Source of the DNA: WHSW01 sp963828755 | Lineage (GTDB): Bacteria; Actinomycetota; Thermoleophilia; Solirubrobacterales; 70-9 | Assembly: GCA_963828755.1 (NCBI GenBank) | Contig: CAWHFY010000023.1 | Coordinates: 1 to 64,000, forward strand | DNA length: 64,000 bases | Direction: 5' to 3' | Shown: positions 17,928 to 26,499 of the stretch, in pieces | Position numbering within the stretch: position 1 is the stretch's first letter | How the letters are laid out: the number at the start of each line of letters is the position of its first letter | Notes under the pieces: model-generated | The model's database searches: none | What the model was told of the DNA's origin: nothing | Seen by the model: only the letters and a program-made list of their open reading frames with translations | Position numbers and translations under genes: made by a program

Positions 17928-18446
17928 GTGATCCTCGTCATGGGCATAGACCCGGGCGTGGCGAGTACCGGGTTCGGCATCGTGCGCCTGGCCGGCGGTC
18001 AGATGACCGCGGTCGACGGAGGCGTGATCGAGGCCCCTCCGGGAGCGCCGCTCGAGACCCGACTCGCCCGCATCCACTCCGAGCTCGAACAGCTGATCGG
18101 CTGGCACGAGCCTGCGGCCGTGGCGCTCGAGGACCTCTACTTCGGCAAGAACGTGCGCTCGGCGATCGCCGTCGGGCAGGCGCGCGGGGTCGCGATGTTG
18201 GCCGCTGCGCAGCGCCAGATCCCCTGCTTCGACTACACCCCGCAGGCCGTGAAGATGGCCGTCTGCGGGACCGGCACCGCCGCGAAGCGCCAGGTGCAGC
18301 AGATGGTCGGCGCGCTGCTCGGGCTCGCCCGGGCGCCCGAGTCCGACCACACCGCGGACGCGCTCGCCGTGGCGATCTGCCACGCGGGCCACGCCCGCAC
18401 CGCGCACGCGCTCGAGCCGGCCGCCGAGTCGGCGGTGACCGCGTGA
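17928..18446 (+). CDS. ruvC: Holliday junction resolvase RuvC
   Basis: Cuts Holliday junctions moved by RuvAB. 172 aa. The four acidic catalytic residues are visible: Asp in VMGIDPGVAST, Glu in ALEDLYFGKN and the Asp pair in ESDHTADALAVAIC. GTG 17928 is chosen; ATG 17940 is also possible and would leave only the start of strand one. The stop overlaps the ruvA start (GTGA). A nested inverted repeat lies 100 bp upstream. Confidence 0.95.
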   Translation: MILVMGIDPGVASTGFGIVRLAGGQMTAVDGGVIEAPPGAPLETRLARIHSELEQLIGWHEPAAVALEDLYFGKNVRSAIAVGQARGVAMLAAAQRQIPCFDYTPQAVKMAVCGTGTAAKRQVQQMVGALLGLARAPESDHTADALAVAICHAGHARTAHALEPAAESAVTA

Positions 18447-19039
18447 TCGCCTCGGTCCGCGGCGAGGTCCTCGTTCGACGGCCCGATCACGTCGTGGTCG
18501 AGTCCGGTGGCGTCGGCTACCGCCTCACCGTCTCGGCCGAGACCCTCAAGGCGGTCCCGGCGAGCGGGAAGGAGATCACCCTGCACAGCCATCTGGTCGT
18601 CCGGGACGACTCGATGCAGCTGTTCGGTTTCGCCTCCGAGGAGGAGCGCGACCTGTTCCTCCACCTGACCTCGGTGTCCGGCGTCGGCCCGAAGGTCGCG
18701 ATCGCGATCCTCTCCGGCGGCACGCCCCGCGAGCTGTTGCGCGCGATCGCGGCCGGCGACGCGAAGCGCTTCCAGGCCGTTCCCGGGATCGGCAAGCGGA
18801 CCTCGGAACGGGTGATCGTCGAGCTGCGCGAGAAGGTCGCGGACGAGCTCGCCGAAGGGGTGCCGACGCTGGCCGGCCGGCCCGACGACGATCCGCGCTC
18901 GCTGGCCCGCGACGGGCTGGTCGGGCTCGGGTACACCGTCGCGGAGGCCGAGAAGCTGCTCGAGTCGGCGGCGGGCGAGACCCCTGAGGATCTGATCGGC
19001 TCGGCCCTGCGCGCCGCCGGGACGAGGGACGCCGCATGA
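18443..19039 (+). CDS. ruvA: Holliday junction branch migration protein RuvA
   Basis: A 198-aa junction-binding tetramer subunit that loads RuvB. The OB domain (residues 1-63, GEVLVRRPDHVVVESGGVGYRL) is followed by helix-hairpin-helix motifs SGVGPKVAIAILS and PGIGKRTSERVIVEL. A C-terminal RuvB-binding domain (DGLVGLGYTVAEAEKLL) follows a flexible linker. Start and stop both overlap neighbours (GTGA and ATGA). Confidence 0.95.
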   Translation: MIASVRGEVLVRRPDHVVVESGGVGYRLTVSAETLKAVPASGKEITLHSHLVVRDDSMQLFGFASEEERDLFLHLTSVSGVGPKVAIAILSGGTPRELLRAIAAGDAKRFQAVPGIGKRTSERVIVELREKVADELAEGVPTLAGRPDDDPRSLARDGLVGLGYTVAEAEKLLESAAGETPEDLIGSALRAAGTRDAA

Positions 19040-20115
19040 GCGTCTCTCGCGACCCCAACTTCGAGCGGCCAGAGGCGAACGGCGGGTTGGACGACCCGAT
19101 CGCGACCGAGCCGATCGCCGAGGCGCGCGCTGGCGGTGACGACGAGCTCGACCGTTCGCTGCGGCCCCGCAAGCTCTCCGAGTTCGTCAACCAGGAGCAG
19201 GTGACCGGTCAGCTGTCGGTCTTCATCGAGGCCGCCCGCGGTCGCGACGAGTCGCTCGATCACGTCCTGCTCGCGGGCCCGCCGGGCCTCGGCAAGACCT
19301 CGCTCGCGCAGATCATCGCCGCCGAGCTCGAGGCGCCGTTCGTGCAGACGGCGGGTCCGGCGCTCGAACGCAAGGCCGACATCGCTGCCTTCCTAACTGG
19401 GCTCGAGCCCGGATCGGTGTTCTTCATCGACGAGATCCACCGCCTGAACCGGGCGATCGAGGAGACCCTGTACCCGGCGATGGAGGATCGCCAGCTGCCG
19501 ATCGTCCTCGGTCAGGGAGCCGGGGCGCGCACGGTGACCCTCGACCTGCCGGCGTTCACCCTGGTGGGCGCGACGACCCGGGCCGGCCTGCTGACGACAC
19601 CGCTTCGCGATCGCTTCGGCGTCTCGCAGCGACTCGAGCACTATCGGCCCGAGCACCTGGCGCAGATCGTGCGCCGGTCCGCCGGCATCCTCGGAGTCGA
19701 GATCGAGCCCGAGGGCGAGCGGGTCGTCTCGGAGCGCTCGCGCGGCACGCCGCGCGTCGCCAACCGGCTGTTGAAGCGGGTTCGCGACTACGCGCAGGTG
19801 CGCGGCGAGGGAGTGATCACCGCCGACGTCGCGGGCGAGGCGCTCGATCTGCTCGAGGTCGACTCCGGCGGACTCGACCGCCATGACCGCACGATCCTGG
19901 AGACGATCGCGGTCAAGTTCTCCGGCGGCCCGGTCGGGCTCTCGACCCTCGCCGCGGCGGTCGACGAGGAGCAGGAGACGATCGAGGACGTCTACGAGCC
20001 CTACCTGCTGCAGCAGGGCCTGCTGAAGCGCACCCCCCGCGGCCGAGTGGTCACCGAGCGGACATACGCTCACCTCGGGCTGCCGGTGCCTGAAAGCGCC
20101 GCATCGCTCTTCTGA
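19036..20115 (+). CDS. ruvB: Holliday junction branch migration ATPase RuvB
   Basis: AAA+ motor of branch migration, 359 aa. Walker A is GPPGLGKTSL, Walker B FFIDEIHRLN, sensor 1 GATTRAG, and the arginine finger region LLTTPLRDRFG follows. A C-terminal winged helix ends GRVVTERTYAHLG. The N-terminal 25 residues before LRPRKLSEF are longer than in E. coli and acidic. With ruvC and ruvA it forms a fully overlapping operon. Confidence 0.96.
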   Translation: MSVSRDPNFERPEANGGLDDPIATEPIAEARAGGDDELDRSLRPRKLSEFVNQEQVTGQLSVFIEAARGRDESLDHVLLAGPPGLGKTSLAQIIAAELEAPFVQTAGPALERKADIAAFLTGLEPGSVFFIDEIHRLNRAIEETLYPAMEDRQLPIVLGQGAGARTVTLDLPAFTLVGATTRAGLLTTPLRDRFGVSQRLEHYRPEHLAQIVRRSAGILGVEIEPEGERVVSERSRGTPRVANRLLKRVRDYAQVRGEGVITADVAGEALDLLEVDSGGLDRHDRTILETIAVKFSGGPVGLSTLAAAVDEEQETIEDVYEPYLLQQGLLKRTPRGRVVTERTYAHLGLPVPESAASLF

Positions 20116-20134
20116 GCCTGGCGAATCCCATCGC

Positions 20135-20140
20135 TAGGCT
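20135..20140 (+). promoter_or_regulatory. Putative leaderless -10 box
   Basis: TAGGCT lies 7 nt before GTG 20148. No ribosome-binding site is present. Confidence 0.45.
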
Positions 20141-20147
20141 TACCGCC

Positions 20148-20631
20148 GTGCCTTTCTTCATCTGCCCGAACTGCGGCAACCGCGAGCTCTCCGGCGAGCG
20201 CCAGGGTCTGAGCCCGCGCCCGAAGGCGTGCACCAAGTGCGGCGCGCCGTTTCTGTTCGAGCTGCTGGACGATTACTACCCGGCCCCCGACGCCGCGTTC
20301 TTCATCTGCGACCAGGAGGCTCGGCTGCTCGACGTCGGCCGCAACGGCTTCGAGCTCACCGGCCTGAAGGACGAGCAGGTGATCGGGCGCCCGGTCCGTG
20401 AGGTGCTCGGGCTGGAGTGGATCGACGAGGGCGACGGCGGCGATGACCGCCGACACCGACAACGACGGGACCACGGATCCGATCGAGACGACGCTCGAGT
20501 GGGGGGTGCGCTCGCTCGGCAAGCGGGTCGCCGTGAACGCCGAGGGCGATCTCCCGGCCGAGGCGGTCGCCGACCTCTTTCCCGCCTACGACGACGACGG
20601 CGGGCTGCTGCTCGTGCTCACCCCGCAGTAG
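20148..20631 (+). CDS. Zinc-ribbon / PAS-like protein (frameshifted)
   Basis: Starts at GTG 20148. Residues 1-35 form a zinc ribbon with CPNC and CTKC pairs. Residues 45-95 read as a PAS-like fold (FFICDQEARLLDVGRNGFELTGLKDEQVIGRPVREVLGL). The rest (TLEWGVRSLGKRVAVNAEGDLPAE...FPAYDDDGGLLLVLTP) is one base out of frame from about 20437 and ends at 20631. Without the shift the first frame would run on into secDF, which argues for an error. The alternative is two genes, the second starting at ATG 20443. The role may be sensing or protein-protein contact; function is unknown. It lies between ruvB and secDF. Confidence 0.7.
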
Positions 20632-20639
20632 AGCGCCCG

Positions 20640-23570
20640 ATGGGCAAACGCCGTAACAGCCTGATCATCCTCGGTCTCGTGATCGCCCTGCTCGGGGTGT
20701 CGATCTACGTGATCACCTCGAAGAAGACGGTGCTCGGGCTCGACCTCCAGGGCGGCACGGAACTCGTGTACCAGGGCCGCCCGAGCCCGCAGGTCCCGGA
20801 GGTCACCCCGGAGGACATCGACCGGGCGATCGAGATCATCCGCGACCGGGTCGACGCGCTTGGCGTCTCGGAGCCCGAGATCTCGCGGATCGGCAAGGAC
20901 CAGATCCAGGTCGACCTGCCCAACGTCTCCAACGCACAGCGCGCGACCGAGCAGATCGGGACCACCGCGCAGCTCTTCCTCTACGACTTCGAGCCAAACG
21001 TCATCCCGCCGAACCCGGACGTGCAGAACCCGGAGGATCGGCCCTACACGCGACTGATCGACGCGGTCGAGGCCGCCTCGAAGCAGCCCGAGGTCTCGGT
21101 CGAGCAGTGCCAGAAGCAGGGCTGCACGACGAGCGGCGACACCTACTACCTGTTCGACAAGAACTCACTCGAGCCGATCGGCGAGCCGTCCGAGGTCAAG
21201 GCCGACCTCTACCAGAACCTCCCGGCCGGCACGACCCGCGCGGACACCCGCGTGGTCGCTGTTCCGCGCGGCACGGTGGTGGTCGAGGACGTGCCCAAGG
21301 ACGACCCGGCGACCGCGGACGTCGACGAGTCCGACGCGCCGTCGTCGTTCTTCGTCCTCCACGACCGCCCTGCCCTCTCCGGCGACGAGATCACCGATCC
21401 GAAGCCGGGCACCGACCAGTTCAACCAGCCGACGGTCGACTTCAACTTCACCGACTCCGGCCGGGAGGCGTTCTCGAACGTGACCGCGGACATCGCGGCG
21501 CGCGGCGCGGACGCCTGCGCGCAGGCCAACGGCGGCGCGCCGTGCGCGGGGATCTCGTCCAACGACGCCGCCAACTTCTCGGGGTCGTTCGCGATCGTGC
21601 TCGACGGCGAACTGGTCTCGAACCCGATCATCAACTTCGTCGACAACCCGGCCGGGATCGACGGCCGCACCGGCGCTCAGATCTCCGGGGTCTCGGCCCA
21701 GGAGGCCAACGACCTCGCCGAGGTGCTCAAGATCGGCGCGCTGCCGATCAAGCTCGCGCTGATCAGCCAGTCGACGGTCTCGGCGACGCTCGGCCAGCAG
21801 GCGCTCGATCAGGGCCTGAAGGCGGGCTTGGTCGGGCTCGCCCTCGTCCTCTGCTTCCTGATCTTCTACTACCGCTTCCTCGGCGTCATCGCTGCGCTCG
21901 GGCTGATCGTCTACGCGATCTACTACTTCGCCCTGATCAAGGCGCTGCCGATCACCGTGACCCTGCCGGGGATCGCCGGGTTGATCCTCACGATCGGCGT
22001 CGCCGCGGACTCGAACATCATCATCTTCGAGCGGATCAAGGAGGAGGTGAGAGCGGGCAGATCCATGCTCTCGGCGATCTCCGAGGGCTATCGCAAGGGC
22101 ATCGCGACGATCATCGACGCGAACGTGATCACCCTGCTGACTGCGTTCATCCTCTTCGGGTTGGCGACCGCGGGGGTCAAGGGCTTCGCGTTCACGCTCG
22201 GGATCGGGACGATCGTCTCGCTGTTCACCGCAGTCCTGTTCACGCAGGCGGTGCTCGGCCTGCTCGGGCGCTCGAACATCCTGCGCTCGCCCTCATTCCT
22301 CGGCGCCAGCGGCGAGGGCCGCCAGTGGCGGTTCGACTTCACCCGCGCCTCGAAGTACTTCTTCTCGCTCTCCGGCGTGATCCTCGCGATCGGCGCGATC
22401 GCGTTCGCGACCAAGCAGCTCAACCTCGGGATCGACTTCGAATCGGGGACCCGGATCCAGGCGGCGCTCGGGGAGCCGGCGACCGTCGACGACGTCCGCC
22501 AGGCGCTCTCGGACGGCAACATCGACGACGCCTCGGCGGCGAAGATCCAGGAGACCGAGAACCCCGACTTCGGCGCCAACGTGATCCAGATCTCGGCCCA
22601 GATCCCGCCGGATCAGGTGACCAAGGTGCAGGCGCTGCTCGACGACCAGTTCGGGCTCGAGAACGGGGACAAGAGCTTCGACTCGCAGTCGGTCGGGCCG
22701 ACGTTCGGCGCCCAGGTCGCCAACAAGGCGCTGATCGCGATCATCTTCAGCCTCCTCGTGATCTCGCTCTACGTGGCGGTCCGCTTCGAGGCCAAGTACG
22801 CGGTGCCGGTGCTGATCGCCCTCGTTCACGACATCCTGATCACGGCGGGCATCTACGCGCTGGTCGGCCAGGAGGTGACGAGCGGGACGGTCGCCGCCTT
22901 CCTGACCATTCTCGGCTACTCGATGTACGACACGATCATCGTCTTCGACCGAGTGCGCGAGAACGTGCCGCGGATGCCGCGCGCCGCCTTCTCACAGATC
23001 GTCAACCGCTCGATGAGCGAGGTCCTGACCCGATCGCTGATCACCGGCCTCTCGACCGTGTTCCTGATCGCTGTGCTCCTGGTGTTCGGGGGCGAGACGC
23101 TCAAGGACTTCGCTTTCGCGATGATGGTCGGGGTCGCCTCCGGTACCTACTCGTCGATCTTCATCGCGGCGCCGGTGCTCACCGAGTGGAAGGAGCGCGA
23201 ACCCGCCTATCGCTCCCGCCGGGCGCGGATCGAGGAGGCGATGGGGCGGGTGCCGACCTTCCCCGAGGACAATGTGGTCGCGCGCATCGACGAGGTCGAG
23301 CGCCACATCTCGGACGCGGCTGTCGCCGACGGCGAGGGACGGGGCGACGGTCAGCCGCACGAGGCGCCGGCTCCGACCGCGGCTCCGGTCGCCGTGGCCG
23401 ACCCGCCGGTCGAGCGCGCCGCGCCGGTCGAGCCAACCGCCGAGGAGTCCGGCGACGGGGTCGCCGGGCGCCCCGATGCCGACGCCGAGCGGACGCGCAA
23501 GCGCGCGGAGCGCAAGGCGCAGCGGATGAAGCAGTCCAAGCGCCGGCGCAAACACGGGAGGTCGAGATAG
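20640..23570 (+). CDS. secDF: Protein translocase subunit SecDF (single-chain fusion)
   Basis: A 976-aa fusion of SecD and SecF, which uses the proton gradient to pull exported proteins through SecYEG. The first helix is LIILGLVIALLGVSIYVI, followed by GLDLQGGTELVYQ (SecD P1 start). SecD transmembrane helices span about 370-520, with GIAGLILTIGVAADSNIIIFERIKEE. The SecF half begins near 560 (FDFTRASKYFFSLSGVIL, LGIDFESGTRIQ) and has YSMYDTIIVFDRVREN. A 130-residue acidic-to-basic tail ends in a Lys/Arg-rich run. Many actinobacteria keep two genes, so the fusion is notable. Start ATG 20640. Confidence 0.93.
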   Translation: MGKRRNSLIILGLVIALLGVSIYVITSKKTVLGLDLQGGTELVYQGRPSPQVPEVTPEDIDRAIEIIRDRVDALGVSEPEISRIGKDQIQVDLPNVSNAQRATEQIGTTAQLFLYDFEPNVIPPNPDVQNPEDRPYTRLIDAVEAASKQPEVSVEQCQKQGCTTSGDTYYLFDKNSLEPIGEPSEVKADLYQNLPAGTTRADTRVVAVPRGTVVVEDVPKDDPATADVDESDAPSSFFVLHDRPALSGDEITDPKPGTDQFNQPTVDFNFTDSGREAFSNVTADIAARGADACAQANGGAPCAGISSNDAANFSGSFAIVLDGELVSNPIINFVDNPAGIDGRTGAQISGVSAQEANDLAEVLKIGALPIKLALISQSTVSATLGQQALDQGLKAGLVGLALVLCFLIFYYRFLGVIAALGLIVYAIYYFALIKALPITVTLPGIAGLILTIGVAADSNIIIFERIKEEVRAGRSMLSAISEGYRKGIATIIDANVITLLTAFILFGLATAGVKGFAFTLGIGTIVSLFTAVLFTQAVLGLLGRSNILRSPSFLGASGEGRQWRFDFTRASKYFFSLSGVILAIGAIAFATKQLNLGIDFESGTRIQAALGEPATVDDVRQALSDGNIDDASAAKIQETENPDFGANVIQISAQIPPDQVTKVQALLDDQFGLENGDKSFDSQSVGPTFGAQVANKALIAIIFSLLVISLYVAVRFEAKYAVPVLIALVHDILITAGIYALVGQEVTSGTVAAFLTILGYSMYDTIIVFDRVRENVPRMPRAAFSQIVNRSMSEVLTRSLITGLSTVFLIAVLLVFGGETLKDFAFAMMVGVASGTYSSIFIAAPVLTEWKEREPAYRSRRARIEEAMGRVPTFPEDNVVARIDEVERHISDAAVADGEGRGDGQPHEAPAPTAAPVAVADPPVERAAPVEPTAEESGDGVAGRPDADAERTRKRAERKAQRMKQSKRRRKHGRSR

Positions 23571-23849
23571 ATGGCGATTTTGGTCTGGGTAACCACCGGG
23601 GTCGCGCTCTGGCACTTCACCGTCTTTCTCCCCGACCGGTTCTGGGGCGGGATCGTCGGCGCGCTCATCGGGGCTGTGATCGGGGCCCTGATCACCGGAG
23701 CTCTGGGGCAGATCGCCACCGGCGACACCATCGGCCAGACCGGACTCGAGACCCTCCTGTTCGCGATCCCAGGGACGCTGATCGGGATCGCCGTCGTGTA
23801 CTGGCTCGGCGTCCGCGCAGAGCAGGCCGCGCTGGTCGAGCCCGCCTAG
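23571..23849 (+). CDS. Small glycine-rich membrane protein
   Basis: A 92-aa protein whose ATG immediately follows the secDF stop, so it is co-translated. Three hydrophobic helices are visible (ILVWVTTGVALWHFTVFL, WGGIVGALIGAVIGALITGAL, LLFAIPGTLIGIAVVYWLG), the middle one rich in GxxxG-type small-residue packing. It resembles GlsB/YeaQ-like or small holin-like membrane proteins. A role with SecDF is possible from position only. Confidence 0.6.
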   Translation: MAILVWVTTGVALWHFTVFLPDRFWGGIVGALIGAVIGALITGALGQIATGDTIGQTGLETLLFAIPGTLIGIAVVYWLGVRAEQAALVEPA

Positions 23850-23919
23850 GCGCGGATCCGTCCGGTTTCTGCGCACTCTGGGTGCGCCCGCGTCCCGGGA
23901 TTCCGTCCCAGGCGCTTCT

Positions 23920-23925
23920 TAGCCT
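23920..23925 (+). promoter_or_regulatory. Putative leaderless -10 box for recJ
   Basis: TAGCCT lies 6 nt before GTG 23932, with no Shine-Dalgarno sequence between. Confidence 0.45.
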
Positions 23926-23931
23926 GGCAGC

Positions 23932-26499
23932 GTGCAGAAATCCGCCGCCAGGGCGTTCTCGCTCGAGCCGTACGACTACCGCGAGGCGCGCGAGCTGATG
24001 GACGGGCTCGGACTCGCCGAGCCGGTGGCGGTGACCCTGGTCCGGCGCGGCTATCGCACGCTCGAGCAGGCGCGCGCGTTCCTCGACGCGAACGAGAGTC
24101 ACGATCCGCTGCTGCTCGGGCCGATGAAGGCCGTCTGCGAGCGGGTCCGTGCCGCCGTCGCCGCCGGGTTGCGCGTGACCGTTCACGGGGACTACGACGT
24201 CGACGGCGTCTGCTCGACCGCGATCACGGTCCGCGCCGTCCGCGAGCTGGGCGGTGACTGCGACTGGCTGATCCCCGGGCGCCAGGAGGACGGCTACGGG
24301 CTGACGATGGCGACCGTGCAGCGACTGACCGAGCGCGGCACCGGGTTGTTGATCACCGCCGACTGCGGGATCGGCTCGGTCGACGAGGTGGCCGCGGCGC
24401 GGGCGGCGGGCATCGATGTGATCGTCACGGATCACCACCAGCCCGGCGACCGACTCCCCGACTGCCCGATCCTGCACCCGGCCCTCGACGGCTATCCGTT
24501 CGCCGAGCTGTGCGCGACCGGCGTCTCCTACAAGCTGTGCGCGGCGCTGCTCGGGGCGCCGGCGGCCGAGTCCGATCTCGACCTCGTCGCCCTCGCCACG
24601 GTCGCCGACCTCGTCCCGCTGCGAGGCGAGAACCGCTCCCTGGTGCGCCGCGGCCTCGAGGTGGCCCGCCAGGCGCGCCGGCCGGGGCTGCGCGCGCTGA
24701 TGGCGGCGGCGCGGATCGTCCCTGAGCGACTCGACGAGGGCGACATCGGCTTCCGGCTTGGTCCGCGGATCAATGCCGCCGGTCGCCTGTACCGCGCCGA
24801 CGCCGGGGTCGAGCTGATGCTGACCGCCGACGAGGCACGCGCGAAGGAGATCGCGACCGAGCTGGAGCGCGCCAACCACGAACGCCGCGAGGTCGAGCGC
24901 GACGTGCTGGCTGCCGCCGAGGCGTCCCGCGCCGAGCTGCCCGATGGGCTCGGCGATGCCGCCGGGCTGGTGCTCGCCGGCGCCGGCTGGCACCCCGGGG
25001 TCGTCGGGATCGTTGCCTCGCGGATCGCCGAGCGTTACAACCGGCCCGCCGTCTTGATCGCGCTCGACGCCGACGGCTCGGGCCGCGGCTCGGGCCGCAG
25101 CATTCCCGGCTTCGACTTGCTCGAGGCGCTGCACGCCTGCGAGCGCTGCCTGAGCCGCTACGGCGGCCATCGCGCCGCCGCCGGACTGGAGATCGAGGCG
25201 GCCCGCGTGGACGAGTTCCGCCGCTCCTTCGCCGCCCACTGCGAGGCCGCGCTCGCCACCGCCGAGCCGGTCCGACTCGAGGTCGTCGACGCGGTCGTCG
25301 GCGGCGAGAGCCTCGGCCACGAGGTCGCCGAGCAGCTGCGGCGCCTCGCCCCGTTCGGAAACGGCAACCCGGGCGTGCGGCTGCTGGTCCCGGCGGCGAA
25401 GGTTGCCGACGTGCGGCCGATGGGGGAGGGCGACCGCCACGCGCGCTTCGTGCTCTCGAGCGGCCCCTCGCGCGCCCTCGGGGTGGCCTTCGGGGTCAAC
25501 GGCTCGCTCGCCGAAGCAGCCGCGACCGGCCCGCTCGACCTCTCGGTCGAGTTGGAGCTCAACGAGTGGAACGGGGCGGTCGAGCCCCGCGTCGTGCTCG
25601 GCTCGATCTACCCGACGGGCTCGACCGACTCGGCGGGGGTCGAGGGCGAGCCGTCGGGCGACGCGATCGGCGCCGACGAGTTCTGGCGCCGCCACGACGC
25701 CGAGCTGAGCGCCGCGCTCGGGCCATGGCCGCCGCAGTTCGCCCTGCCGGCCGGGGCACGGGAGCGGGTCGAGCGCCGCGGGGCGTCGGCGACGGCGACG
25801 ATCGCCGCGCTGGCGTCGAGCGGCTGCCGAGTGCTCGCCCTGTGCGCCGACGCGATCCGGCGCCGCGAGCTGGTGGAGAGCGCGGTGCGCCCGGCCCGCT
25901 TCGGTGGCGGCGAGCTCGGCCTCGTCTCGGCTCGCCTCGCCGACGCCGAGATCGCGGCGGCCGAGGCCCGGGTCGCGGTGGCCGGAGCCGGGGTGGTGCT
26001 CGCCGACTGGGCGGCGCTCGCCCGGGACCCGGGGCTCGCCGGGCGCTTCGAACACCTCGTGGTGATCGATCCGCTGCCGTTTGCCCACCTCGAGGCGCTC
26101 GTGGGCGCCGGAGCCGGCTGGCTGCACCGCGTCGACGGTCGCGCCGAGGCCGAGTTCGCGCTGCACGTACACGCCGACGAGTGGCCGTCGCGATCCTCGC
26201 TCGCGGCGCTCTACCGTGAACTGATCGCGGCCGGAAGCGGGGGCGTCGGCGGCGAGGCAGCGCGGGCGCTGCTGTGCGGCGGCGAGCGTGCCCACCCGCG
26301 CTCGCCCGAGACGGCCGCCCGCTGGTCGCGGGTCCTGGTCGAGCTCGGGCTCGTGGCATGGAACGGTTCGCGTCCCAATCGCAGCCTGGGGGCCGTATCC
26401 TCGTCGGGGACGGAACTTGAGCGCTCCGCGGCGTACGTCGCCTATCGGAGGTGCTCCGAGGAGGGTCGGCGATTCCTGAGCGAGCGAAGACAGAGCTAG
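23932..26499 (+). CDS. recJ: Single-stranded-DNA-specific exonuclease RecJ
   Basis: 5'-3' ssDNA exonuclease of recombination and mismatch repair, 855 aa. The DHH phosphoesterase motifs are clear: VHGDYDVDGVCST (residues about 82-95), ADCGIGS, VTDHHQPG and the DHHA1 segment RYGGHRAAAGLEIE. An OB fold follows (about 450-560). The last 280 residues form an extra C-terminal domain (LALCADAIRRRELV, VVLADWAALARDPGL, LVVIDPLPFAHLEALV), like the long Gram-positive RecJ and absent from the 577-aa E. coli enzyme. The start is GTG. It may overlap the rel start. Confidence 0.92.
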   Translation: MQKSAARAFSLEPYDYREARELMDGLGLAEPVAVTLVRRGYRTLEQARAFLDANESHDPLLLGPMKAVCERVRAAVAAGLRVTVHGDYDVDGVCSTAITVRAVRELGGDCDWLIPGRQEDGYGLTMATVQRLTERGTGLLITADCGIGSVDEVAAARAAGIDVIVTDHHQPGDRLPDCPILHPALDGYPFAELCATGVSYKLCAALLGAPAAESDLDLVALATVADLVPLRGENRSLVRRGLEVARQARRPGLRALMAAARIVPERLDEGDIGFRLGPRINAAGRLYRADAGVELMLTADEARAKEIATELERANHERREVERDVLAAAEASRAELPDGLGDAAGLVLAGAGWHPGVVGIVASRIAERYNRPAVLIALDADGSGRGSGRSIPGFDLLEALHACERCLSRYGGHRAAAGLEIEAARVDEFRRSFAAHCEAALATAEPVRLEVVDAVVGGESLGHEVAEQLRRLAPFGNGNPGVRLLVPAAKVADVRPMGEGDRHARFVLSSGPSRALGVAFGVNGSLAEAAATGPLDLSVELELNEWNGAVEPRVVLGSIYPTGSTDSAGVEGEPSGDAIGADEFWRRHDAELSAALGPWPPQFALPAGARERVERRGASATATIAALASSGCRVLALCADAIRRRELVESAVRPARFGGGELGLVSARLADAEIAAAEARVAVAGAGVVLADWAALARDPGLAGRFEHLVVIDPLPFAHLEALVGAGAGWLHRVDGRAEAEFALHVHADEWPSRSSLAALYRELIAAGSGGVGGEAARALLCGGERAHPRSPETAARWSRVLVELGLVAWNGSRPNRSLGAVSSSGTELERSAAYVAYRRCSEEGRRFLSERRQS

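Noticed and set aside
23692..26295. Long minus-strand open frame across recJ
   Set aside because: It is a GC-skew shadow: codon positions mirror recJ, there is no domain, and recJ carries all its motifs.
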